Assembly (NCBI GenBank): GCA_001510075.1
Contig: LFEN01000007.1
Location: 1 to 33,380 of the forward strand
Source of the DNA: Alphaproteobacteria bacterium casp-alpha2
GTDB taxonomy: Bacteria; Pseudomonadota; Alphaproteobacteria; Rhodospirillales; Casp-alpha2
Reading direction: 5' to 3'
DNA length: 33,380 nt
This document shows, one piece after another, positions 7,483 to 14,661 of the stretch. Numbering within the stretch: position 1 is the first letter of the stretch; every line of letters starts with the position of its first letter. The position numbers and the translations under genes are program-made. The notes beneath the pieces are model-generated. The model saw only the letters and a program-made list of their open reading frames with translations, was not told the origin of the DNA and did no database searches.

Positions 7483-8472
7483 ATGGTTTTAGGCAGGATT
7501 ACGATACTCGTCTTATTGCTTGGGGCTTTTGTTCCGGGCCAGGGCCAGGGACAAGGACAAGCGGATTCCTTTTCACCCCCCTTGGCCTCCGGGATCCTGA
7601 AATCGGTGGTCAGCCTGTTGCCCGATTGGCCGGGGTATGGCCCAGGAAGCAATACGGAAGGAAAAAAAGGGAAGCCGAAAAACCCCGAGGGCACAGCCGT
7701 CGCCGTGTTGCCGGGGGGCTACCTTGCGACCAATGTTCATGTCATCGGACGGGCAACAACCATCAACATCAGACTAAATGACGGGCGTATCATGCCGGCT
7801 GAAATCATCGGCCGGGATCCTTCGACCGACATTGCCCTGATCAAAACCCCGGTAGATTTTCCCGTGCCCGAATTCGGCCCCGCCCCGGCCCTGGGCGACA
7901 AGGTCTGCGCCATCGGCAATCAGTTCGGCCTCGGGCTTTCCGTGACGTGCGGCGTCGCATCGGCACTGCACCGCACAGGCACTGGGTTCAACCCGATCGA
8001 GGATTTCATCCAGACCGACGCCGTCGTCAATCCGGGCGGGTCCGGCGGTGCGATGATCGATGCAAAGGGCCGCCTGATCGGACTGGTATCGGCGATCTTC
8101 ACCAAAGACAGCGACGCCAACATCGGCGTCAACTTCGCATCGTCGCTGAAACTGGTGATGCGGGTGGCAAACGACCTCAAGGAATTTGGCCGCGTCCAGC
8201 GCGGCAAGCCGGGGTTCAAGGTCCGCGATTTGTCCCTGGACGAGCGCCTGACGACAAGTGGTGCGGCGATTACCTTTATCGTGCCGGAAGGGGCCGCTGA
8301 CAGCGCCGGCCTGCAACCCGGCGACGTCATAACCGCCATCGGTGAGAGAAAAATCTATCGCGCCACCGACGTTCCCAGCGCCGCCCATATGGCCCGGCCG
8401 GGAGAAGAACTCAAAATCGGGTTTCTTCGTAACGGCAAGCAGGAGAGCGCTTCTCTTAAGCTTTCCCCATGA
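7483..8472 (+). CDS. exported trypsin-like serine protease with PDZ domain (DegP/HtrA-like)
   Basis: ATG 7483 gives 329 residues with a signal peptide ending in a Gly-Gln run (GQGQGQGQ). The protease domain shows the triad: His in TNVHV, Asp in DPSTDIALI and Ser in NPGGSGGA. GNQFG replaces the usual GNPFG. One PDZ domain fills the last ~85 residues (EGAADSAGLQPGDVITAIG). HtrA proteases degrade or refold damaged periplasmic proteins. With one PDZ domain and about 330 residues this is closer to DegS or short HtrA forms, but the cleavable-looking signal suggests a periplasmic enzyme. The gene stands alone. Confidence 0.85.
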   Translation: MVLGRITILVLLLGAFVPGQGQGQGQADSFSPPLASGILKSVVSLLPDWPGYGPGSNTEGKKGKPKNPEGTAVAVLPGGYLATNVHVIGRATTINIRLNDGRIMPAEIIGRDPSTDIALIKTPVDFPVPEFGPAPALGDKVCAIGNQFGLGLSVTCGVASALHRTGTGFNPIEDFIQTDAVVNPGGSGGAMIDAKGRLIGLVSAIFTKDSDANIGVNFASSLKLVMRVANDLKEFGRVQRGKPGFKVRDLSLDERLTTSGAAITFIVPEGAADSAGLQPGDVITAIGERKIYRATDVPSAAHMARPGEELKIGFLRNGKQESASLKLSP

Positions 8473-8548
8473 CCCCTCACACAAGCGTTATTTGAACCCG
8501 CCGGGGAACAGGGCTAAATTCTCTCCCCAACCTTATGGAGGATGAACC

Positions 8549-9010
8549 ATGCGCCTTTTATTACTTAGTTTCCTGATCGCGGTCCTGGCCCTGCCGGTCC
8601 GGGCCGAAAATCCGACGCCTTATTCCGGAACCCAGGTGATCGAAACCGGCCAACCGTTCGATGTTTTCGTCAAAAAACTCACCGCTTCCATCGCCGCCAA
8701 TAAAATGGGCCTCGTCGGCAATGCCTGCGCCACCTGCGGCGCCAGGAATATCGGCGTTACCATTCCCGGCAACCGGGTGATGATGATCTTTAATCCCCAT
8801 TTCGCCGTTCGCATGCTGAAAGCCAGCGAAGCATCCGGGATCGAAGCGCCGCTCAGGCTTTATATAACCGAACAACCGAACGGCAAGGCGCGGCTGACCT
8901 ACCGCTTGCCGAGCCACGTTTTCGGCGTATACAAAGTGCCCGCGCTTGATAAGATGGCCAAGGAACTGGATGAAATTTTCGCTCGTATCGTTAGCCAGGC
9001 TACCGGATAA
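8549..9010 (+). CDS. exported DUF302 protein
   Basis: A 153-residue protein starts after a strong GGAGG ribosome site. A signal peptide ends near PVRA (residue 19). The mature part follows the DUF302 pattern: an N-terminal segment GQPFDVFVKKLTASIAANKM, then VMMIFNPHFAVRML, then LRLYITEQ. A CATCG motif in the middle could be redox-active or bind metal. DUF302 proteins are often near sulfur or redox genes, and the next gene is a YeeE/YedE transporter 26 bases downstream, so co-transcription is likely. The biochemical role is unknown. Confidence 0.8.
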   Translation: MRLLLLSFLIAVLALPVRAENPTPYSGTQVIETGQPFDVFVKKLTASIAANKMGLVGNACATCGARNIGVTIPGNRVMMIFNPHFAVRMLKASEASGIEAPLRLYITEQPNGKARLTYRLPSHVFGVYKVPALDKMAKELDEIFARIVSQATG

Positions 9011-9036
9011 GCCAGGCCACAAGAAAGGCAAAACCC

Positions 9037-10203
9037 GTGACGACCGCCGCCATATCCCTACCGCCGATCCAACGTCCCTTCCTGTTTGTTGCCCTGGCCC
9101 TGGCTGCCGGGCTTTTTGTCCACCTATCGGGAAGTGGCGCGAAGCTTCCGGCGCTTTTTGCCGTCGCCATCGGCATGGGGGCCTCGCTCTATCACGCTGC
9201 CTTCGGCTTTACGGGAACGTACCGGCGGGCGTTTCAGGAAAAGGATATTACCGGCATCACCGCGCAATTGGTGATGTTGGCAGCCGCCATGTTGCTGTTT
9301 GCGCCGGTGTTGGCGGAAGGCCAGATCTTCGGCCACGGCGTCAGCGGCGCCATTGCCCCGGTCGGCATTTCGGTGATTTTCGGTTCGTTCATTTTCGGCA
9401 TCGGCATGCAGTTGGGCGGCGGGTGCGGGTCCGGGACACTTTTCACCGCAGGCGGCGGCAACCTGCGCATGGTGCTGGTATTGGTGTTTTTCTGCATCGG
9501 CGGCCTTTGGGGCAGCTTCGATCTGGAATGGTGGTCAAGCCTCCCAAGTATGGGGTCCGTGGCGCTCGGTAAAAAATTCGGTTGGGGCCCGGCCATGGCC
9601 CTGCAACTGGCGGCGCTCGGGTTGATTTATCTGGGGCTCCGCAAACTTGGCGGCGAGAACAAACGATCCCTTTGGTGGGAGAACGGTTTTTCCTGGCAAA
9701 GCCTTCTTCGGGGACCATGGCCGCTTTTACTAAGCGCCGGTCTTTTGGCCCTTTTCAACTGGCTGACCTTGTTGATCGCCGGGCATGCGTGGTCGGTGAC
9801 CTGGGCCTTTTCCCTTTGGGCAGCAAAAGGCGCGGAATTGCTGGGCTGGGATTTATCCGCTACCTGGTTCTGGTCTGGCAGCTTCGCCAGCCGGGCACTG
9901 GGTCGTTCTATTCTGCTGGACAACACATCGGTAATGAACATCGGCATCATGCTCGGCGCTTTTATTGCCGCGTCCCTGGCCGGCAAAGTCGCCCCCAATG
10001 TCCGAATTCCCCTGCCCTCGCTACTGGCAGCGGTGATCGGCGGCTTGTTGCTGGGATATGGGGCAAGGCTGGCGTACGGGTGCAATATCGGCGCCTTTTT
10101 CAGCGGCGTCGCATCGACCAGCCTGCATGGATGGGTGTGGATTGTTTTTGCCCTTATGGGAAACTATCTCGGCGTCAGGCTGCGGCCTCTGTTCCGGCTT
10201 TAA
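9037..10203 (+). CDS. YeeE/YedE (TsuA-like) sulfur-compound transporter
   Basis: A 388-residue membrane protein with about ten hydrophobic segments. Two diagnostic motifs are GGGCGSGTLFTAGGG (Cys at residue 130) and YGCNIGAFFSG near the C-terminus. Both belong to the YeeE/YedE family, whose studied members import thiosulfate using conserved Cys residues. It probably moves thiosulfate or a related sulfur species across the inner membrane. Its last 29 bases overlap the 3' end of the convergent Sco1 gene. The exact substrate cannot be read from sequence. Confidence 0.85.
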   Translation: MTTAAISLPPIQRPFLFVALALAAGLFVHLSGSGAKLPALFAVAIGMGASLYHAAFGFTGTYRRAFQEKDITGITAQLVMLAAAMLLFAPVLAEGQIFGHGVSGAIAPVGISVIFGSFIFGIGMQLGGGCGSGTLFTAGGGNLRMVLVLVFFCIGGLWGSFDLEWWSSLPSMGSVALGKKFGWGPAMALQLAALGLIYLGLRKLGGENKRSLWWENGFSWQSLLRGPWPLLLSAGLLALFNWLTLLIAGHAWSVTWAFSLWAAKGAELLGWDLSATWFWSGSFASRALGRSILLDNTSVMNIGIMLGAFIAASLAGKVAPNVRIPLPSLLAAVIGGLLLGYGARLAYGCNIGAFFSGVASTSLHGWVWIVFALMGNYLGVRLRPLFRL

Positions 10204-10831
10204 AAGATTTGCTCTTTGCCGAAAGATAGCGGCCAAGAGCCTTGGCCATGGTCCCAGCGTCTGAATCGTGCGGAAACAACGTCAGGAACTTTCCGTCCGG
10301 GCCCATCAGGAACGTCGTCGGCGTATGGGTCACCAGATAGTCGCCGTCCTTCATATCGGGCAGCTTTATTTTGCCCCGGTGGATGCGATAGGCCCGGGCC
10401 ACCGCGGAAACTTGCTGTTCGCTGCCCGTCAGCCCGATCAGGCGCGGGTGAAAATTGCTAACGTAATCAGCAAGCACTTGGGGGCGGTCACGCTCGGGAT
10501 CGACGGAAATAAACACCGGCTGCACCTTATCGCCTGCCCCACCTAATTTATCCAGGGCGTCGGCCATTGTCTGAAGGTTCGTCGGGCAGATATCGGGGCA
10601 AGTTGTGTAGCCGAAAAAAACCAGAAGAAACCGGCCACGAAAATCCTTGTCTGTGACCTGTTGCCCTTTTTGGTCGATCAGGGAAAAGGCTCCGCCGAAA
10701 GAAATGGGGAATGCATCCGAAGAACCCGGCGCCGACGGAGAGGTGACCTGCGGGCCATGGGCAAATGCCTGTCCCCAAGAGGCCCCCACAGCCGCCCCGG
10801 CCAACAATAACCAGAGAACCGGACGTATCAT
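10175..10831 (-). CDS. SCO1/SenC copper-binding thioredoxin-fold protein
   Basis: A 218-residue exported or anchored protein with an N-terminal hydrophobic segment ending near AFAHG. The Sco signature is complete: CPDIC (Cys78 and Cys82) after FFGYTT, and the copper-ligand His169 in THTPTTFLMGPDG. Sco proteins deliver copper to, or reduce, the CuA site of cytochrome oxidase; some serve other copper enzymes. No oxidase subunit is in the window. It closes a run with two exported Cys-motif proteins (7-base gap) and an FGE-like gene, which suggests a dedicated copper role there. Confidence 0.92.
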   Translation of the reverse strand: MIRPVLWLLLAGAAVGASWGQAFAHGPQVTSPSAPGSSDAFPISFGGAFSLIDQKGQQVTDKDFRGRFLLVFFGYTTCPDICPTNLQTMADALDKLGGAGDKVQPVFISVDPERDRPQVLADYVSNFHPRLIGLTGSEQQVSAVARAYRIHRGKIKLPDMKDGDYLVTHTPTTFLMGPDGKFLTLFPHDSDAGTMAKALGRYLSAKSKSFKAGTEAAA

Positions 10832-10838
10832 TTCTTGG

Positions 10839-11363
10839 TCATTCTTTGGCTTTCAGCCCCGGAATGCCGTAAACGCCGTTTTCGGAAATTATTTTTTTGA
10901 TGGTGGCGTCATTTTTGAACCACTGAGAACCTTTCTTGCCACCGTTGGCTTTTGACCAATCCTTGCCGAACTGATCAGCGCGGCTCCATTTCCCATCCGG
11001 GGCCAGTTTTTTGAATTGCAGGGCAAACAACGGCATCTTCGGATTGTTGATCAGCAGGCCGTCGGCGACGATGCGCTTTTGGCAGAACCCGATCAGGTCA
11101 TTATTAGCCCCGGCAAAAATATCAAAATTCTTGACCGGCAGAATCAGGGTTCCGTCATCCTTGAGCAACCCCAGTTGGCGTTTGCCGTCACCGCAATTGG
11201 CCGGGCAATCGCCGGTCAGTTCACACAGAACATCGACCACCTTGGCTTCGAAGCGGGCTTTCTTTTCACCGTCGATGCCCCATTCTTCGGCGGCTTGGGC
11301 AAAACCGGTTCCCGTCAGGAGTGCGGCCAGCAAAAGAAAAGAAAATATTTTTCTCATGATCAT
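10839..11363 (-). CDS. exported Cys-motif protein B, unknown function
   Basis: A 174-residue protein with a signal peptide ending AQAA (about residue 25). After it comes VVDVLCELTGDCPANCGDGKR, split here as VVDVLC, then C-x3-C, then GLLKDDGTLILPV. A further Cys lies in IGFCQKR. The Cys spacing, followed by a Gly-led beta strand, matches the neighbouring protein A, so the two are probably distant paralogues. Start ATG 11363 overlaps the stop of protein A (ATGA), indicating coupling; ATG 11357 is an alternative. The Cys triad could bind copper or another metal. No characterised family was recognised. Confidence 0.7.
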   Translation of the reverse strand: MIMRKIFSFLLLAALLTGTGFAQAAEEWGIDGEKKARFEAKVVDVLCELTGDCPANCGDGKRQLGLLKDDGTLILPVKNFDIFAGANNDLIGFCQKRIVADGLLINNPKMPLFALQFKKLAPDGKWSRADQFGKDWSKANGGKKGSQWFKNDATIKKIISENGVYGIPGLKAKE

Positions 11364-11791
11364 TTCCCAAACGGCTGAATGCCGTATTCATCGTGGGTCA
11401 AGTTGACGATTCCCTGGTCATTGGCAACCTTGGTGACGATCAGGTATTTGACCCCGTCACGTTCATAAAGGTCGCCGTCCACGGTCACTTTGTGGGTTTG
11501 AATATTCAGAATTCGGGGGTTGGCGACGTTGGTGCCGTCGCCTTCGACCTTTAACACCACATAGACGTTGCCCGCTTTATCTTTAACGCTAACAGGAATG
11601 CCGCCGGCGGCGCACCAGACGGCGCATTGATGATGCGCCGTGCCAAGGGCGTACATAATTTCAGTGACATAACACCAGGTATCGACAATTTCGCCGGTCA
11701 CCGAAACGCGCGTCGATTTTGCCGCCTGGGCATCCGGCACGGCAGACAAAGCGAAAGCCAGCGCCAACGCCAAAGTAAGAATTTTTTTCAT
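11360..11791 (-). CDS. exported Cys-motif protein A, unknown function
   Basis: From ATG 11791 (or 11794), with AAGGA just upstream, the product is 143 residues with a signal peptide ending DAQAA. The mature part reads VTGEIVDTWCYV, then HHQCAVWCAAGGIPVSV, then a beta-rich tail. The C ... HxxCxxxC-x-x-x-G-x-P pattern recurs in small exported proteins I have seen near copper or cytochrome genes, but I cannot name the family. The Cys and His residues are candidate metal ligands. It is coupled to protein B by a 4-base overlap and lies 144 bases after the FGE-like gene. Confidence 0.7.
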   Translation of the reverse strand: MKKILTLALALAFALSAVPDAQAAKSTRVSVTGEIVDTWCYVTEIMYALGTAHHQCAVWCAAGGIPVSVKDKAGNVYVVLKVEGDGTNVANPRILNIQTHKVTVDGDLYERDGVKYLIVTKVANDQGIVNLTHDEYGIQPFGK

Positions 11792-11935
11792 CATACTTCC
11801 TTTTCTGGCGGCGCCATCCATGGTTGGCCGCCTAATGCGTTTTCGTTTGCGTCCAATTTGATACCACGGAGAATTTGAATGCCGCGAATCACCGAATATC
11901 ACTTATTGGTGATGTAAGAAGAACGGCGTCACTCT

Positions 11936-12790
11936 TTAATCCAGGCGCACCAGACGGAACCCGATCAGAATATGTTTCAAGTGTTCCGGTCTGGAATGCC
12001 GGGCGGCGGGCCGGCATATGCCGCAGCCCTTATCGTCCCAGGAACCGCCCTTGACCAGATAACGCCCTTTTTTGGCATCCGTCGATGTCCATTCGAACAC
12101 CTGCCCGGCGGGGTCAGCCAGGCCGAAAGGACTTTCGCCGCCCGGAAACCGGCCCACGGGAACGGTATCGAATGGGCCGAGATCATGACTGTTCAGCCGC
12201 TTGGTGTCATATGAATTTCCCCAGGGAAACCAGCGGCCATCGGTCCCGCGGGCGGCTTTTTCCCACTCGGCCTCGCTCGGCAAGCGCCAGGTCTTGCCGG
12301 TTTTTTTTGAAAGCCATTCGCCATAGGCCCGGGCGTCTGCATGCGAAACCATGACCACGGGGTGATGCAGTCGTCCATCAGGGGGGGCGCCATTTTTCCA
12401 GGCATGGCGGCGAGTCCGTTTGTAGGGGTGAACAAGCCCATAAGAATTCCAGGTATCCTCATCGACATCCGGCACACGGTGTCCGGTTTCCAGAACAAAC
12501 ACCTGGTATCGGGCATTGGTGATCAGGGTTTTTGCAATCCGGTATCGGCCGGTATTGATTTTGCCCCGCTTTCTCTCGCTGTCGTACCAACCCCATTCGC
12601 GGGTGCGGCTGTGGCCATAAGCGGCCTCGTCCAGGCGGTAGGCGGCTTCGCGTTCCGCCGGGTCAGAACCGGAAATGAAGGCCCCAGCGGGAATTTCCAC
12701 CGTTTCCGGGATTTCTCCTGCGGCGGCTATGGGTGGCCCCAAAAAAACCGCGACGGCGAATACGGACAGAACAGAGGTAAAGGGCTTCAA
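11936..12790 (-). CDS. exported formylglycine-generating-enzyme-like (SUMF1/EgtB/PvdO family) protein
   Basis: The preferred start is TTG 12790 because GGGAGG lies six bases ahead and the product then begins with a clean signal peptide (MKPFTSVLSV ... PIAAA). ATG 12814 and TTG 12829 are alternatives without ribosome sites. The FGE-sulfatase fold is clear: TVEIPAGAFISGS, YRIAKTLITNARY, HPVVMVSHADA, WRLPSEAEWEKAARG, PFGLADPAGQVFEWT and FRLVRLD. Near the end, KGGSWDDKGCGICRPAAR has a CxxC where true FGE has two Cys separated by four residues, so the copper site may differ. Relatives oxidise Cys in target proteins or act as nonheme-iron oxidases. It heads a minus-strand run and is divergent from the P460/CNPC gene. 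Confidence 0.82.
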   Translation of the reverse strand: MKPFTSVLSVFAVAVFLGPPIAAAGEIPETVEIPAGAFISGSDPAEREAAYRLDEAAYGHSRTREWGWYDSERKRGKINTGRYRIAKTLITNARYQVFVLETGHRVPDVDEDTWNSYGLVHPYKRTRRHAWKNGAPPDGRLHHPVVMVSHADARAYGEWLSKKTGKTWRLPSEAEWEKAARGTDGRWFPWGNSYDTKRLNSHDLGPFDTVPVGRFPGGESPFGLADPAGQVFEWTSTDAKKGRYLVKGGSWDDKGCGICRPAARHSRPEHLKHILIGFRLVRLD

Positions 12791-12996
12791 AAATCGCCTC
12801 CCAGCTTGGGGCATTGTTGATGGGGCCAAAAACAGACGCTTGAGTATACCCTGTCATCGGAACTTGCATGCCCCTCATCACAACCATGTGAAGACGATTG
12901 ATTCGAACCAGTGGTAGGGTCTTGGCAATATCTGCATATCCAAGAAAAAATAATCTGGCGTTAAATCAAATAACGATTGGGAACAGGAGACAGCTT

Positions 12997-14025
12997 GTGA
13001 AATCTTTTAAAGGCACTCTTTTGTCTACGACGGTTATTCCGGCCTTTATCGGCGCGGGAATCATGGTTGGCGGGACGATGTTAACGTCGGCCCCGGCCCA
13101 TACCGCAACCGTTGGGACAGCACAATCCACACCATTGCCGACAGCAAAACCGAGACCCCGTTTGATCCAGCTTGCCGCTTGCAAGCCATGTAATCCGTGT
13201 GCGGCGAAAAAGGGCGGCTGCAATCCATGCAATCCCTGTGCAGCGAAAAAAGGTGGCTGCAATCCATGCAACCCCTGTGCAGCGAAAAAGGGCGGCTGCA
13301 ATCCGTGCAACCCCTGCAATCCTTGCGGCGCAAGCGGGGGCAGCACTTCTTTGAAATGTTTCGTGCCGAGCCTGAAAGCCAAGGGCGGTTGCAACCCATG
13401 TAACCCATGCGCGGCAAAAAATCCGTGCGCGGCCAAAAAAGGTTGCAACCCGTGTGCGGCAAAGAACCCCTGCGCGGCCAAGGGCTGCAACCCGTGCAAT
13501 CCCTGTGGCGCAAGCGCGGGTACCGAAATTACCAACGCCGAAGCCAAAGCGGTTTACAACTGCCTGCAACCTGAGCTTAAGAAAGCTTATTCCAAGGCTG
13601 GCCTTGCCCAGGTCAAGGGCTACACCGGGTGGGTAAAAATCAACCAGGTCCCCTATCAGTCCGCCACCCACGGCTCGCGCTACGTCAACAATTACGCCGA
13701 CAAGCGCGGCGCACAACACTACATGAGGTTTGAAAAGGCAGGGACCTTCCAAGTCGGTTCGGTGCTGGCAAAAGACAGTTTTGTCGTCAAGCCGAACGGC
13801 AAGGTCTCCATGGGGCCGTTGTTCATCATGGAAAAGATGGGCAAAGGGTTTAATAAAAGCTCCGGCGATTGGCGCTATACGATGATCTTGCCCAACGGCA
13901 AAATCGCCGGCATGACCAAAGGCAAAGGAATGAACATGAAATTCTGCGCCGAATGTCATGCCGGGGTGGCGCCGGACCAGGACCATGTCTTGTTGGTGCC
14001 GGACGAATACCGGATGAAGTTCTGA
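12997..14025 (+). CDS. exported cytochrome P460 with N-terminal Cys-Asn-Pro-Cys repeat domain
   Basis: GTG 12997, seven bases after AGGAG, gives 342 residues; an earlier in-frame start at 12898 has no such site. A signal peptide ends near SAPA (residue ~34). Residues 62-170 hold 24 Cys in repeats of the form [13 protein letters not shown], broken by Ser/Gly linkers. The C-terminal ~165 residues are a cytochrome P460 domain: [41 protein letters not shown], then heme motif CAECH (317-321) and VPDEYR at the end. P460 proteins carry a c-type heme with a Lys cross-link; known ones oxidise hydroxylamine or bind NO. The Cys repeat may bind metal or anchor the protein by disulfides. A good terminator follows. 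Confidence 0.85.
   Translation: MKSFKGTLLSTTVIPAFIGAGIMVGGTMLTSAPAHTATVGTAQSTPLPTAKPRPRLIQLAACKPCNPCAAKKGGCNPCNPCAAKKGGCNPCNPCAAKKGGCNPCNPCNPCGASGGSTSLKCFVPSLKAKGGCNPCNPCAAKNPCAAKKGCNPCAAKNPCAAKGCNPCNPCGASAGTEITNAEAKAVYNCLQPELKKAYSKAGLAQVKGYTGWVKINQVPYQSATHGSRYVNNYADKRGAQHYMRFEKAGTFQVGSVLAKDSFVVKPNGKVSMGPLFIMEKMGKGFNKSSGDWRYTMILPNGKIAGMTKGKGMNMKFCAECHAGVAPDQDHVLLVPDEYRMKF
13180..13506 (+). repeat. in-frame CNPC-coding repeat tract, 39-base unit
   Basis: The tract codes for residues 62-170 of the P460 protein. The basic unit is 39 bases ([13 protein letters not shown]), seen three times nearly intact at the start, then shortened variants ([15 protein letters not shown]) in the second half. 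Synonymous changes between copies (tgc/tgt, aat/aac, cca/ccc/ccg) keep the protein repeat while the DNA drifts, which points to selection on the protein. Confidence 0.9.
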
Positions 14026-14052
14026 GCTAACGCCCATTCTCGGGATGCCGGG

Positions 14053-14080
14053 GGCGGCGGGGGAAATTCCGCCGCCTTTT
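14053..14080 (+). terminator. intrinsic terminator after the P460/CNPC gene
   Basis: GGCGGCGG (14053-14060) pairs with CCGCCGCC (14069-14076) over an 8-base loop and is followed by TTTT. It lies 27 bases after the stop codon. It separates the P460 gene from the small CNPC gene, so the latter probably has its own promoter in 14081-14225 or depends on read-through. Confidence 0.8.
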
Positions 14081-14239
14081 CCGCTAAAGCCTTAGAATAT
14101 TAGCATCACGTGCTTTTGAAGTGACGTTATTCGCTTCCTTCAGGCTGCTACGCTATGAATGAGCCTCTACACAAATGGTATTGGGGGGTGTCCCGGGTAC
14201 TGGAAAAAACGAAACCTTAATGTTCAGGAGAAGCTAAAA

Positions 14240-14518
14240 ATGCTGAAGAAAACGGTTACTGCGCTTAGCGTTGCGGCACTTGCCGGCGTCGGCGCCATGA
14301 GTGTCATGCCGCAAGCGGTTGCTAAATCCGCATCCAACCAGGAAATCATTGAATTGGCGGCCTGCAAGCCGTGCAATCCTTGTGCCGCGAAAAAGGGTGG
14401 CTGCAATCCTTGCAACCCTTGCGCCGCGAAAAAAGGTGGCTGCAATCCTTGCAACCCCTGCGCCGCGAAAAAGAAGGGCTGCAATCCCTGCAACCCTTGC
14501 GCTGCCAAAAAGAAATAA
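14240..14518 (+). CDS. small exported CNPC-repeat protein
   Basis: ATG 14240 follows CAGGAG by nine bases and gives 92 residues. A standard Sec signal peptide ends near PQAVA (residue ~28). After a short linker, residues 42-87 are four tandem repeats with 12 Cys: [14 protein letters not shown], two [11 protein letters not shown] units, and a last unit ending AAKKK. The linker and repeats ([14 protein letters not shown] onward) are nearly identical to the repeat start of the P460 protein 1.1 kb upstream, so one likely arose from the other or both are modified or bound by the same partner. A Cys-rich, Lys-rich periplasmic peptide of this kind could sequester copper or serve as substrate for a modifying enzyme. 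It has its own strong terminator. No known family was recognised. Confidence 0.8.
   Translation: MLKKTVTALSVAALAGVGAMSVMPQAVAKSASNQEIIELAACKPCNPCAAKKGGCNPCNPCAAKKGGCNPCNPCAAKKKGCNPCNPCAAKKK
14363..14500 (+). repeat. CNPC-coding repeat tract of the small exported protein
   Basis: Four units of 36-42 bases code for [13 protein letters not shown]-type repeats (residues 42-87). They match the first four units of the tract at 13180-13506 in protein sequence, with several synonymous differences. The high DNA similarity within and between the tracts makes unit gain or loss by recombination likely. Confidence 0.9.
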
Positions 14519-14550
14519 CGACCACCAATCAAGCAAGCTTATAAGGACTT

Positions 14551-14593
14551 CGCCGCGAGGGGGTTTAAAGCCTTCTCGCGGCGTTTTCTTTTT
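14551..14593 (+). terminator. strong intrinsic terminator after the small CNPC gene
   Basis: CGCCGCGAG (14551-14559) pairs with CTCGCGGCG (14575-14583). The stem can extend inward through G-U and G-C pairs and is followed by TTTTCTTTTT. It lies 32 bases after the stop codon. A terminator on both sides suggests the small gene is an independent, possibly highly expressed transcript. Confidence 0.9.
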
Positions 14594-14661
14594 CACCTGA
14601 CGAAGCTAAGATCGGGAAGCAGATAAATTTAACACCGCCACCGTTTTTTGAGAAACTTAAG

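Noticed and set aside
13180-14500. Tandem repeats as a CRISPR array
   Set aside because: The units are in frame, contiguous without unique spacers, and code for a clean Cys-rich protein repeat after signal peptides.
10839-14518. Bufferin-type or other MNIO-modified peptide system
   Set aside because: No DUF692/MNIO enzyme or its partner protein is present, and the CNPC repeat does not match bufferin sequences that I know.
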